64,000 nucleotides of DNA from Gerris lacustris (GCA_951217055.1 OX578276.1:35302205-35366204), one strand, 5' to 3'; shown: positions 24,901 through 36,593, counted from the first letter of the stretch. Notes: generated by a model from the sequence alone, not told the origin. Numbers and translations are program-made.

Positions 24901-27140
24901 ATAGTTATTTATGCACCTAGGGAGTAAAGTAAGCCATTATTCCCTTAGCGAAAAAGTTCCATGTTTCCTTCGGCTTCGCCTCAAGAATCATGGCCCCTAA
25001 TCCCGAGGCGAAGCCGAGGGAATTAGACTCTTTAATTAGAATAACTCTAATTAGCTCCCGAGGCGCAGCCGAGGGAGATAATTATCGCGAGGGGAATAAT
25101 GACACTTTACTCACATTTTCGTCCATTGCACAGTTTTTATTTATTATTTTAATAAATAACAATAATTATTCGCACTTTTAATAGCAGATATAAGATATTC
25201 AATATTAAAAACAAATAAGAATTGGAATTAAACTCAAATAGAAGGTTATTTAGATGCAGGTTATACACAAAGATAAACATGGTCAAAAAAGCGCAGTGCC
25301 GCCAACCTGGTTTCAACAACTTCATTACATTAGCCATTCATTTTCTACTATTTATAAAATAATTAAGTTGCAATCTTTACTTTTTTCCCTACTTTACTTT
25401 TTCGCCCTACTTTTACTTTTTCTCCCTACTTTTTGAGTTCAGGGATGAAAAGACCTGTTTTAGTCCCTCTAAACTAATTCGAAATCATAACTTTTTCTCC
25501 CTACTGGAGACAAAATATATCATTACAATAACACACAATACCTTAGTATGTATTACCGCTTGCAAAAGCACCACCTGGTCAGAGAAAATTTTTTTTTAAA
25601 TTTAAAAAAAAAAAGTTTAAGTAAATTTTTGTTTTGCAACCAGTGTTTTGGACGGCACTTCTTTAGACTGTTAATCCCCTTATAAAAACAGAAGTGTGAT
25701 ATTCCTTTGTCCCAAAGTGCAATGGACAAAACAGTCAAAGACACAGTCAACAGACAAAGCCTTAATAATTATTTATAGTCAAAGTCATTTACATTCTAAA
25801 AAAAAAACAGGGAAGAAATAATCTATAGAAGTACCATTTGGACTAGGTTCCATGTATACCCTTCTAAGCTCGTTAGTGACAGTATATTTATGTCACTTAA
25901 TAAATAATATGAGTATAATATGTATATATATATTTTCAATAAAGTCTAGTGTTCTCTTTAGCAAAATTGCATATACATGCGCATGTATACATTTATTATC
26001 TAGTTAAAAAACAGTAATCAGTTACAAAAGAAAATTAACTATTTTTTTCTTTTTCTGATAAACATATGTGATTGTCAACAATAATTAATTTCATGTTAAA
26101 GACTACTACAGACTATTCACAGTAAATAGATACTAGTTATTATCTGTCACTGAACAAACCTCGTGGCTTATTCTTTCTTTTTGTTATGTTGTTATCTCAA
26201 CAAGTTATTTTTTTGATTACTCACCTTATCAAATAAGTATGATCCGAAATATTTTTCAACAACGGATAATGAGCCTTTGAAAAGTAGTCGGTACGATAAA
26301 CAAACCGCTATTTCCATTATTAATGAAGCAAAGAAAACCTACAAACAAGTACTGTGTGGGGCAAATATAACAGAAGGACTTCATAACTCCGAAAAAAATT
26401 ATTTCGTCATTTCATTTTTTTTTTTGAAAAATATTAGTAGCGGTTGTGTAACAATTACGTCTTAAATTAGATAGAAAAAAATGTATTTTATCTCCAGTAG
26501 GGAGAAAAAGTTATGATTTTGAATTAGTTTAGAGGGACTAAAACAGGTCTTTACATCCCTGAACTCAAAAAGCAGGGAGAAAAAGTAAAAGTAGGGCTAA
26601 AAAGTGAAGTAGGGCAAAAAAGTAAAGATTGCAACTTAATTATTTTATAAATAGTAAAAATTAAAGGCTAATATAATGAAGTTGTTGAAATCAGGTTGGC
26701 GGCACTGCGATTTTTGACCATGTTTATCATTGTTTATAACCTGCATCTAAATAACCTTCTATTTGAGTTTAATTCCAATTCTTATTTGTTTTTAATATTG
26801 AATCTCTTATATCTGCTATTAAAAGTTCTAGTAATTATTGTTATTTATTAAAATAATAAATAAAAACTGTGCAATGGACGAAAATGTGTATTTTCTTCCT
26901 ACTGGAGATAAAATATTGTATGTACCTCGTGAGTAAAGTGCCATTATTACCCTCGCGATAATTATCTCCCTCGTCTGCGTCCCGGGAGCTAATTAGAGTT
27001 ATTCTAAATAAAGAGTCTAATTTTTATTATTAAAGAGTCTAATTCGCCCTGTTGCAACTCCCTCAGCTTCGCCTCAGGAACCAACTTCATCGCTCAGGGT
27101 GCAATCGCTTACTTTACTCCCTTGGTGCGTAAATAACTAT
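24901..27140. mobile_element. 2.2-kb foldback element with ~620-650-bp inverted arms (family D)
   Basis: Left arm 24901-25518, right arm 26486-27140, reverse complements over nearly their whole length. Shared words: ATAGTTATTTA at both tips, GGGAGTAAAGTAAGC, GGCTTCGCCTC/GAGGCGAAGCC, TTAGACTCTTTA, GATAATTATCGCGAGG, TATTTAGATGCAGGTTATA and AACTTTTTCTCCCTACTGGA. The 970-bp centre has no transposase and holds a family E fragment. The arms differ by small indels and a short extra segment in the right arm. No target duplication was seen. Superfamily unknown. Confidence 0.75.
25655..25722 (-). repeat. Family E MITE end fragment
   Basis: GGCACTTCTTTAGACTGTTA and AACAGAAGTGTGATATTCCT match the reverse complement of the right half of the E element at 43573-43729. 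Confidence 0.65.
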
Positions 27141-27207
27141 AGTTGATTTTTTACCTAACCGCTTAAATGTCTACATTTTCACATGCGTAAGTAGGTATAT
27201 GAATAGT

Positions 27208-27440
27208 TAGAGAGAAAGTATTGAGGTGGCACTAAAATTATATTTTGAGATTTTGATGGATTTTCGCATTTTTAGAGTTAAAAACAGGTGTATTTTACAA
27301 TATTTCTGTCTGTTTGTTGTCTGTGCAAACGTGTATAGCCAAAACAAATAGATATTTGACATACATGTTCAGAAAAATCATATCTTAAAAATTAAAAAAT
27401 CTAAGCGGAGGGTAAGTATACCCAAAAAAAAGAAAAAATG
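27208..27440 (+). repeat. Repeat family A, diverged 5' half
   Basis: GAGAAAGTATTGAGGTGGC, TTGAGATTTTGATGGATTTT, TGTCTGTTTGTTGTCTGTG and ACATACATGTTCAGAAAAAT follow in family order; the distal half is missing. Confidence 0.6.
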
Positions 27441-27880
27441 AATCAAATTTATCAAACATATTTTCCAAGATTCAATGAAAAAAAAAATAAAATAAAAAAA
27501 AATCCGCCTTATCGGATTTTGAGTGAAGGCATTTTAGTTTTTCGTATTCTTCTCAGCAAACCCTTTCATTTGATAACTATATCATGGGCGTGCTTAAAAA
27601 ATAAGTAGTCCGCCATATAGATTTAGAATGACATCACTTAGCTAACCATGCGTTGTCATCCAAACTAAACGTGTATGCAAAATTCCAATTCAATTGGTTG
27701 AGGATAATACAACTGGTAGTCAATATTTACAACTTTATTTTCTCGACAGAAAATGTGTTTTAAAAATTAGATTTCATAAACTTAATTTTCCCATAATTAG
27801 ATTCGTACATAAATGGACTACAACTTATAATTTCATCAAAATTGGCGTACCTTTTTTTGAGAAATGATTTTTGTTCAATG

Positions 27881-28466
27881 TTTACACTCTCATATAAAGA
27901 AAAAGTGTTATAAAAAAATTTGATTTTGAGATTTTAATGGCTTTACTCGTTTTGAGGTCCCCAGAGTCCAAAAATTTGGTTTTTAAAAAAATGTCTGTCG
28001 TCTGTTTGCGCAGATGCCTGGAGCCTAAACTATTCGGCCGATTTAGACGAAATTTGCATACATTTTCAGAAAAATCATACCCCGAGGCAAAATCGAGAAA
28101 TCAATCTTAGCTCCAAATTTGGGGGCGTTAACCTCCCCCCCCCCAAAAAAAAATCTGAAAAAACGTAAAAACAATTATTTCTCAAAAACGGTTCCGACGA
28201 TTTTGATTAAAAAAATCTACAATGTAGTCTATTTAAGTACGAATAGGAAAAATCTAGTTCCTGAGAATATAGCTTTAAACGTGGAGGGAGAGAGGCTGGG
28301 TTCGATTCCCCGCCGAGGAGAAGTTATTTTTATAATACATTTTGATAAAATGTTCAATAATAATTAAATGTAACAACGAAAACTAATAAAAGAAAATACT
28401 GGGCAAGTAATTATGAACTCGTATATCTGAAAGTTTGTCTGAGGTGTCTTTGACCGACTTTTTTGC
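27881..28466 (+). repeat. Repeat family A, near full length
   Basis: All blocks are present from a degenerate head (CACTCTCATATAAAGAAAAAG) to the B-box block GGCTGGGTTCGATTCCCCGC (28294 on) and the tail with GTTTGTCTGAGGTGTCT. A TTCCCGGG block is shortened. Confidence 0.75.
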
Positions 28467-28522
28467 AGCGGGTGTTTTGGGGGGTAGCGCCACCATATTT
28501 TGAGGTATATATAGCTCCTCGC

Positions 28523-28621
28523 CCTCGCGACAAACCAATATTTTGGACTCAGGGGACCTTATAACGTGTAAATCCATCAAAATCCCAAAATCGCGCCATC
28601 ACAATACTTTCTCTTTACATA
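28523..28621 (-). repeat. Repeat family A head, opposite orientation
   Basis: It carries TTTTGGACTCAGGGGACCTT and the CGCGCCATCACAATACTTTC head in reverse, lying tail-to-tail with the preceding + copy. Confidence 0.65.
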
Positions 28622-28896
28622 CATACACACTAAGTATATGAGAAAAAAATAAAAGTTTCTCCTCTTTCTTTTGACTTGATTATTGATTTAAAGATAATTT
28701 TATTTTATTTGAGATATTTTTATTCAATTGAAATAAATGTTTAAGGTAGATTATTATTATTTTAGTTAACCATTTAATTGTATTCCCATCAACCTCGATT
28801 TACGATTAGGTGTTTTTCCATCATTAATTGTCATTTCTTTTTTAATTTCCTCTGTATTGTCTTCAGTCGTTGATTGCATTTCATTAAGATTGAATG

Positions 28897-29029
28897 AAAG
28901 TTCTGTTCTCTGTTGAAAGCTCTTTTCTCTGTTGAAAGTTCTTTTCTCTGTTAAAAGTTCTGTTCTCTGTTGAAAGTTCTTTTCTCTGTTAAAAGTTCTG
29001 TTCTCTGTTGAAAGTTCTTTTCTCTGTTG
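28897..29029. repeat. Minisatellite, 7 copies of a 19-bp unit
   Basis: AAAGTTCTGTTCTCTGTTG and close variants repeat seven times without spacers. The unit keeps the minus strand open (28766-29047, 93 codons, glutamate/arginine/glutamine-rich). Since 19 is not a multiple of 3, the peptide repeats only every three units. I do not call it a gene. Confidence 0.9.
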
Positions 29030-29637
29030 AATCACTTCCATCAACACATTTTGTTATGTACACTTTGTTACGTAATTTTTCAGATGACAAAAACCCATTG
29101 GGTAAGTCAACTTTTTTGTTGTTTATAGTGACTTTTTTATTTTTCTACTTGGACTTTCCTTGAAAAAGTATTCACCATGTATGCAGCCATAAATAGGTTG
29201 GAATTGATAAATATGTTTATGATAGTATTAGTAGTAGTAGAATTATCTTTATTTGAAAAAAATACTATATCTGAATAAAATATAAGTAAACAAAATTATA
29301 AATTTCCCTGGCTATTAGCCATCGGGAGAGTCTTCCCACTTTTAAACAATAAAATAATTAAACAAAATTACAACAAAAAAAAAGAAATATACTACTGTAT
29401 CACTCTAAAATAGGCAAAGTAGGCGAGGTGACGAGGAAATTTAGCTCTCTACCTAGGTATGTCTAAATTAAAAATTAAACTTAAATATGTAAATTACCGA
29501 TAAACTTGTTTCCACTACATTTTAAAATTAAAGATACTTGTGCTTCTAATTTCTATTATAATTGAAAAGTAATTGCTACACAATAAAAAATAATAAATGT
29601 TTTACATGTTAATAATTAATATACAATTTCAGTAATA
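29030..29637. other. Non-coding stretch with a LINE/SINE 3'-end-like segment
   Basis: About 29240-29400 has the AATTATCTTTATTTGA and poly-A-like words typical of the reverse complement of insect LINE 3' ends. No gene seen. Confidence 0.35.
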
Positions 29638-29727
29638 ATGGACAATTATACAATAACAAAAGAGAGTCTTGACCGAGCAGTGACCACGCTTCACATGGGC
29701 TCTTTGTTCACTGCTAAAAAAGTCTAA
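29638..29727 (+). CDS. Small open frame, possible transposase N-terminal remnant
   Basis: ACAATTTCAG, an acceptor-like site, precedes a 30-codon frame reading M-D-N-Y-T, then ITKESLDRAVTTLHMG, then a short end LFTAKKV and stop. The helix-rich, psq-like look suggests a DNA-binding domain fragment of a transposon or host gene. That is inference from a short stretch; it may be chance. Confidence 0.22.
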   Translation: MDNYTITKESLDRAVTTLHMGSLFTAKKV

Positions 29728-29985
29728 ACGTGTTTTCAGTGATTTTTTTTTTTTTAAGAAGTATACATTTTTTATGGTGTAAAACTTTTTTTCAAGAATG
29801 GGAAGTCTCTAACCTTGAAGTAACCGTATCATACTGTAATATGTACTGCTGAAAATGTTTGAGATTGTGAGGGACAAAGAATACAAACATTTATTTGGAC
29901 GAGGGAAACTTGGCTACACCATGATCTCGCAACTTTTACTCGAGACTTGGCTTATTTTTTTTTCATAAGTGTTTTTGTTGGGATT

Positions 29986-30150
29986 TTAATTCTTTTTGTA
30001 AGTAATCTTTCGTTTCTTAGCCTCATGTTCTTTTCGAACATCAGTAACTAGTTTAAGCAGAGACTCGATCTCTTTTAGTCCTTCTTGAGAGCTTAAAATA
30101 CATAATTGCACACAAATCTGGACGGTACATGCATCAAAGTCTATTATATT
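29986..30150 (-). CDS. Candidate 3'-terminal coding exon, unidentified
   Basis: On the minus strand an acceptor-like ACACTTGCAG is followed at 30150 by 54 codons and a stop at 29986-29988. It begins NIIDFDACTVQICVQLC, has a helical charged middle (QEGLKEIESLLKLVTDVRKE) and ends with a lysine/arginine cluster (AKKRK). An AATAAA lies further downstream on the same strand, near 29896. The protein character and splice site favour a real or recently lost last exon. I do not recognise the family and found no upstream exon. A TATAAAAG word near 30172 on the same strand is an alternative promoter reading. Confidence 0.4.
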   Translation of the reverse strand, partial: NIIDFDACTVQICVQLCILSSQEGLKEIESLLKLVTDVRKEHEAKKRKITYKKN

Positions 30151-30699
30151 CTGCAAGTGTCGACTCCTGAGCTTTTATAGAGCCTCAGTTGTCCATTGTG
30201 AATTGTGATACAACCCAAAGGTACAATGACATACAGATAAGAGGCTGCCATAATCTCTGGCACTGCGCCGTAAATAGTTAGTCTACTAATCATGGCAGTG
30301 GAGTAAACTTAAGCAATAGCAATGTTAGCATTCGAGTTGCCACGCTCATTATGTATGGACTTGGAGCTGATCCCAGTGGGAAACTACGTACTCTACTAGT
30401 AATCTCCTCGACTTGCCCGGGGCACTAACACAATACAAATGTAAACAACTACCTGTAAAACAACGTTTTAATATGTTAAATAATAAATGAATTAAATGAA
30501 ATATAACGAGATTTAAATTTAGTATCACTATATACTATTGTTAGAGTTAATCAGACTGATTTATTACTTGATAAGTTTATTTACTATTATTAGTTTACCT
30601 GAATAAGTATGACATAAATTCATTTGTTTTTTACTCAATAAAAAGAAAAAATATCAAAATCTGAAGCTTAACAACACAGCTTTTTAACAGGTTCATTAA
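30151..30699. other. Non-coding stretch, nothing recognised
   Basis: If the minus-strand exon at 29986-30150 is real, this would be its intron or promoter. No other exon was found. Confidence 0.35.
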
Positions 30700-31047
30700 T
30701 TCAAATATTTAGGCTTCATCATCAGTTGCGATGGTAAAACTAAACCAGAAATAAATTGAAAATGATATAAAGTAAATTGCTTCAGGTTCAACAAGAGGTT
30801 TATTGGTAAATGAGAAGTTTCTTGCAAGACTAAATTGCTTCATATTAAAAGGATACGTATATCTTAACACTGACTTACGGATCAGAGAGATGATCAATAA
30901 CAATAACTCAAAAAGAAGGAGGTAGTCTGCAGGCTTATAAATTAGAAACCTTAGAAAGGTATAGATGGGAAGACCAGAAGAGATCGCATCCGAAACCATC
31001 ATAGACAAACTACAAGTAAAGTCGGTGAAAGAATTTATCAGCTGCAA
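30700..31047 (+). pseudogene. Non-LTR retrotransposon reverse-transcriptase relic
   Basis: From 30700 a + frame reads FKYLGFIISCDGKTKPEIN then stops. This matches the Y-L-G-x-x-I-x-x-D-G-x-x-x-x-E-I motif just after the fingers/palm region of LINE reverse transcriptases. Further on LTYGSER (near 30878) matches the conserved L-T-Y-G-x-E-x-W segment. Frameshifts and stops separate them, so the copy is dead. Confidence 0.6.
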
Positions 31048-31246
31048 CCAATATCGATGATTTGGGCACTACACAATAACGATAAAAGAAGTCTTTGATG
31101 ACAAGTCTATGAAACTAGGCCCCAAGAGAAGAGAACCCGCGGTAGACGCAACATTACCTCAGAGCAGGGCCTATTTAACAAATGGGCCCGGTGGGCCCCG
31201 GCCCAGGAGCGCAGAGGTTTTGGGGCGCACGAGGTTAGGCCCAACA

Positions 31247-31628
31247 AAATCTATTTTCTCAGGAACTAAATTATTCCCGGGAAAACCGCTCATACCGTCA
31301 GGTTTGTTTTGACTACATTTTAGCATTTTCTAATCAAAATCGTCGGAACCGTTTTCGAGAAATAATTTTTTTTTCATGTTTTTTTCAGAGTTTTTTGGGG
31401 TTATGCCCCCAAATCCAAATTTGAAGCTAAAATTAATTTCTCGCCTCGGGGTATGATTCTTCTGAACATGTATGCCAAATTTCGTCAAAGTCGGCCTAGT
31501 AGTTTATGCTCCAGGCGTCTGCATAGATAGACGACAACCAAATAGTTTTTAAAAACCACTTTTTTAGACTAAGGGGACCTCAAAACGTGTAAATCCATCA
31601 AACTAAAATTTTCTCTTTATATGAGACA
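31247..31628 (-). repeat. Repeat family A fragment inside hAT-like element
   Basis: Contains the CTCAGGAACTA and TTCCCGGGAAAAC blocks, the AAAATCGTCGGAACCG block and the head words ACCTCAAAACGTGTAAATCC in reverse. The B-box block is absent. Confidence 0.7.
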
Positions 31629-31710
31629 ATAATAAACTAAACAATTTTATGGTTCTTTTCATTGGGCTGATTTTGAAGATATAATTATTGAATTTGCTAT
31701 GAAAAAATCG

Positions 31711-32068
31711 ATGTGAGACAACTCAGACAAACTTTCTGATATACGAGTTCATAACACTAAGCCCAGTATTTTCCAATTGCAAGTTTTGGTAGTTACATTT
31801 AATTATTATTGAACATTTCATGAAAATTATTCATAAAAATAACTTCTCCTCGGCGGGGAATCCGTCCGCGTTTTAAGCTATTTTCTCAGGAGCTAGATTT
31901 TTCCCGGGAAAACTGCTTATGTCGTTAGATTCGAATTTAAACGTAACTAATACATTTTAGAAGTTTTTAATAAAAATCGTCGGAACCGTTTTTCAGGGCT
32001 AAAATGCATTTCTCGATTTAGCCTCGGGGTATGATTTTTCTGAACATGTATGCCAAATATCGTCAAAA
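31711..32068 (-). repeat. Repeat family A fragment, cut at a poly-G run
   Basis: Starts with GAGACAACTCAGACAAACTT and includes part of the B-box block. It stops at GCCAAATATCGTCAAAA, where 26 G residues begin (32069-32094). Confidence 0.7.
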
Positions 32069-32151
32069 GGGGGGGGGGGGGGGGGGGGGGGGGGTCAAGG
32101 GCGCGGGTGTCTCTTGGGCCTAGAGCGCATCTCATGCTTACCGCGGGCCTG

Positions 32152-32754
32152 CCTCAGAGAATAACAAGTAATCACTTCAAGAGTGAGGTGTGCTGGAACT
32201 CGTGTGGAAGATTGGTCTGAGTAATAATAATAAAATAATAATAAATATTCTTTATTCCACCACTTGAAAAAAACATGTAGTACAATTTAAATAATAATAC
32301 AAAAAATAAGTATAACTAACACCCATTTAGTAGCTAAACAATAAACAATAATATATGTGGTGAGAGTCCTCAGTAGGTGTCGCAGCACCTAGAGAGAGGA
32401 CTCCGTCTCTCAATTTGGTCAGTATTTATTTATTTTATTTTATTATTATTATTTATATACAGATATATATACACACACCTACATATACACATACACCCAT
32501 ATACACATTATATTACATTATATTTTTAATTATTTATCCTTTACTTAATTATTAATTTTTTTTTTTTAATATATTAGTTTATATATTAATAGATGTAGTT
32601 TAATCATTATTTTGTTGTTGTCAGTAGAGATCCATTATCCCATACACCTTAGGGTAGAAGAGGTCGCGATTAAGTTTATTTAACTAATATTTTAAATTAA
32701 CTAAGTAAATTGTTAAGTTGATTGTTAAGGATTCGAATCAAAGAAGAAAAAATG
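32152..32754. other. Non-coding stretch with a LINE 3'-end-like segment
   Basis: TTCTTTATTCCACCACTTG near 32249 looks like a reverse LINE 3' tail. A small GAGAGTCCTC/GAGGACTC hairpin lies at about 32362-32412. No gene seen. Confidence 0.35.
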
Positions 32755-33336
32755 GTTCGGAGACAACTCAAACTTTCTCATATTCGAGTTCATAATTACT
32801 TGGTCCAGTGTTTTTTGTTTATTAGTTTTCGTAAGTAGATTTAATTAGTATTGAACATTTCATCAAAAGTTATCATAAAAATAACTTCTCCTCGGCAGGG
32901 AATCGAACTCGGCCTCTCTCCGTCCGCGTTTAAAGCAATTTTCTCAGGAAATAGATTTTTCTCGGGAAAACGGCTTATATTGTTAGATTCGAATTTAACT
33001 GGAGTACATTTTAGAATTTTTTTAATCAAAATTGTCGAAACCGTTTATGATAAATATTTTTTTTCGCGTTTTTTCAGAGTTTTTGAAAACAAAGTTGGAG
33101 CTAAAATTCATTTCTCGATTTCGCCTCGGGCTATCATTTTTCTGAACATGTATGCCAAATTTCGTCAAAATCGGCCCAGTAGTTTAGGCGTCGAGGCGTC
33201 TGCACAGACAGACGACAGAACATTTTTTAAAAACCAATTTTTTGGACTCAGAAGACCTCAAAACGTGTAAATCCATGAAAATCTCATAATCGAATTTTCG
33301 CGCCATCACAATAGTTTCTCTTTATATGAGAAAGTA
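32755..33336 (-). repeat. Repeat family A, near full length, minus orientation
   Basis: It runs from the tail (GGAGACAACTCAAACTTTCTC) through the B-box block (GGGAATCGAACTCGGCC), TTTTCTCGGGAAAACGGC, the TTCTGAACATGTATGCC module and GACAGACGACAG to the head hairpin TTTCTCTTTATATGAGAAAG. The 139-codon frame at 32851-33270 lies wholly in the repeat. Confidence 0.8.
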
Positions 33337-34325
33337 AAAATTGTTTTTATTTTTTAAAAACCAATTTTCACCTTGAATTTTTCTAATGATACAACATTTT
33401 AGTTTGCATTCAACAAATATATATTTCTTTTTTCTCTTTTTCGAACGGAAACTGTACAAAATCGATTTCCAGTTTGTACATCCGGTTTTTTGAAAAGTAT
33501 TTCAATAGGCGAGAGTCACGCCTTTCAGTTGAAGTGGTTAACAATCGGAAAAACACCATTGAATACAAGCAGGGTAGCACCTGAATCTTTAGCAAGAAAA
33601 ACCAGAAGCATTGGAGCTCGGAGTGGGGGATGTTACTCATTACACTAAGACAGAAGTTGTGAAGGACATAGCAACACTTGGGTCCATTTAACGTCAAGTC
33701 TGATGGCTCAGTTGTCCGCCACTATTTCCTCGCAACGCGCCAATATATAAATACTCGCTGTTACTATCGCGTTCTTCCTAAACGTATACTTCGCGTATGT
33801 AAACTCCTAATTATAGTAACCACATATAGAATGTAACTTATAATCTTACAGTGTTACTAATATTATATTTAAAAATAATTTAAAAGGAAAAAAATATATA
33901 TGTAAAATATATTATATTATTAAAATTTATTTTTTTAAATATATTAAATTAGAGTATGAATTTTAAAACTATAATTTCAAAAGTATTACTAATATAATAA
34001 TAAAAAATAATTTTTAAGAAGCACACAGCTCATAATAAAGAATGCTTATTTATAAATAATTAAAAATATATTAATCATAATAAATATAATTAACGAATAT
34101 CATTAATAAAATATAAAATAGCGCAGAAATTCTAAAATTTGATTAAATATTAAAAGAGTTTCATATTTATTATGAATTTACAACTCGATAATTATTAATT
34201 AAAGTTTTACAGCAGCAAATTTATTTTATAAATAATAAAAAAAATATATAAATTAGTCTATATGTATTAACAGTCATTCATTTCAAAATAATTTTTAAAG
34301 AACTAAATATTACATTTTTTTATTA
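33337..34325. other. AT-rich stretch, nothing recognised
   Basis: No family signature in the minus-strand frame at 33410-33697. The right part is almost pure A/T. Confidence 0.45.
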
Positions 34326-35448
34326 GTGTCCCATTTCTAGCGGATCAAACGGTTATAACTAAGTAAGTTCGGGCTAAACAAAAAGAGAAAAATTGTTTCC
34401 GCCAAAAAGGGCCAATATGCCCCTTTGAAGAACGTGGTTACCTTTTGACCCTTATTTTTATTATTATTATTATTTTTTTTTTTTTGAAACGTTTACTCTA
34501 AAAATCATGAAAAATATTTAATTACATTTTTGTATATATATTTCATAGTTTAAGCAGAAATAGTCTTCAAAGTGGATTACTTTAGCATGTGGTTTATACA
34601 AGAAAAAGTAATAGTACGTTAAGTTATTTTATTTTAAATTTTTTAAACGTAATAACTTGCTAATGAAAATATTTTAGAATTATTTACGAATAATTTTGAT
34701 AGTCTAAACCCCTTTGTTTCAAAGTTATTAACAATAATTTTTTCTAGTTTGATTTAACTTCGGATAAATAGGTTTATAAAAAGAGAAATTTCTTTCATTT
34801 TTAAGTGAGATGTTCTACGATCAATTCCCATTGGAACCTCATTCACTTTAACACAAGCTTGAATAAAATGTAAAACTAGCAAAAAATATTGCTACAAACT
34901 CTCAAAATTGGGCGAAATATTGCAAATAAATTAATAATTTTATTAATAACAATTTTTTTATTATTATATAATCTCTAAATGCCCTAGAAAAAATGAAAAT
35001 AAAATGTAAAAATTATTGTTCAATTTAAAAAAAATGGCGGAAAAAAAAAAAATAAATTTCCTCTAGAAACTTCCAGACAGAGATTCTAAAATACCTTCAT
35101 TAGCAAGTTATTTCATTTAAAAAATTTAAAATAAAATAACAATGTTAATTACTTTTTCTTGTAAAATTTCTATTCCTGTTTTTAACTATAAAAGATATAC
35201 AAAAGTGTTATGCAATTGTTTTCATGCTTTATCGTAAACGTTTCAGAAAAATAATAACAATTGAAGGTCAAGAGGAAACCACGTTTTTCAAAGGGCTTAT
35301 TGACCCTTTGAAGGGTGGAATATCTTTTTTCTTTCAGTTTCATTAAACTACGTCTAAAGTGCTGCAACTTTTACCTGAAAAATTTTTCTGATTTTTTTTT
35401 CTATTCCAGTTCGAAATTACAGCCGTTTGTTCCACTTTAAATGGGACT
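34326..35448. mobile_element. 1.1-kb foldback element (family I)
   Basis: The ends read AGTGTCCCATTT and AAATGGGACT. Inner matching pairs include AACCACGTTCTTCAAAGGGG with its near complement near 35280, and AATAACTTGCTAATGAA (34648) with TTCATTAGCAAGTTATT (35097). Together the arms span most of the element. Ends containing GTGTCCCA and GGGTCACCCTGTATA just outside are common in insect TIR elements. No ORF. Confidence 0.6.
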
Positions 35449-36103
35449 GGGTCACCCTGTATATAATATACAATTGTACAACAAATAGTTACATAGACAC
35501 ATATTGTACATTAAATAGCTGACTGTTATTATTAAAATCTAATATTTTGCTTGTCGCTTATTTAATTTAATGGATTCCTTTTTTTTTTTTTTATCAATAT
35601 TTGAATTGATAACAATTTCATATTAAAAAAAGTTTGATAACAGTATTAGATTATTTATCGAATTAAGTTCTCTTGTTACTAAATAATATTCATAATATAA
35701 TATAATATATATTTTTTCCTTTTTATTTTCAGTTGCATTAGAGATTTATTTAAATAACCACCTACTTCCGAAATATTTTTACATTAGTATTAACTTTAAT
35801 AACGGAAAAGTACATTGATAAATAATATTTATTAAAAAAAAAAAAAAAAATATTAGCTTAAATAAAATATAGAAATTGTAAAATAGCAAAAAATTAAAAA
35901 TAATTGAAGTGTAAAAAAGAAAATATATTCTTAATAAAATTCTTATAAATTTTTTCAGTGATTAACTTTTATGAGCATGTTCCTTTTTTCATTTTAAAAT
36001 AAGTGTTTCGCTTAGAATAATAGGTAGATTTATCGCGTTAGAATAATAGATAGTTTTTGTTAATATGTATGCAATTTGTAAACGTGTTTTTATCGCGTGT
36101 TAA
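35449..36103. other. AT-rich stretch, nothing recognised
   Basis: Low-complexity A/T sequence with a 17-A run near 35834. Confidence 0.45.
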
Positions 36104-36209
36104 ATGATGAACTACGTTGTTACCATTTGTACAAGTCCGGTCGGACGGAAGAGTTATCCAATTCAACCAGTTCTCAAAGATGACAGTCACAATCAAGTTA
36201 AAATTAAAG
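36104..36209 (+). CDS. Candidate first coding exon, unidentified
   Basis: ATG ATG at 36104 opens 35 codons plus one base, ending AAA-G|GTAATT (GT at 36210-36211), a good donor. The peptide includes TSPVGRKSYPIQPVLKDD. The less AT-rich composition against AT-rich surroundings and the donor suggest an exon. No downstream partner was found before the microsatellite at 36426, and the protein is not recognised. Chance is a real alternative. Confidence 0.28.
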
Positions 36210-36339
36210 GTAATTTCTTTTTTGTTGTAAATTCAATGAGTTACTAATTATATTTTTTTAAATATTAAGTTTGACGGTGGATAAATAGTAAAATTATTAG
36301 TCCAGGTAATAAATTTGACATTATACAATCCTTCTCCAT

Positions 36340-36537
<198 letters not shown>

Positions 36538-36593
36538 ATGATACATTTAAAAATAAAATCTATATAATACAATTTGTTCTATAACTTTCTCAC

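Larger units (their letters stand above)
31165..32151. mobile_element. hAT-like insertion with perfect 8-bp target duplication
   Basis: The ends read CAGGGCCT... and ...GCGGGCCTG, flanked on both sides by CCTCAGAG (31157-31164 and 32152-32159). An 8-bp duplication with CAG/CTG ends is typical of hAT transposition. GC-rich ends (GGGCCCGGTGGGCCCCGG) resemble those of other hAT-like elements here. Two family A fragments and a 26-G run lie inside. No transposase. Confidence 0.65.

Noticed and set aside
30709..31047. 112-codon minus-strand frame
   Set aside because: It is antisense to a LINE reverse-transcriptase relic on the + strand, which has the recognisable motifs.
32851..33270. 139-codon open frame
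   Set aside because: Entirely within a family A copy; the same DNA is open on the opposite strand in other copies.
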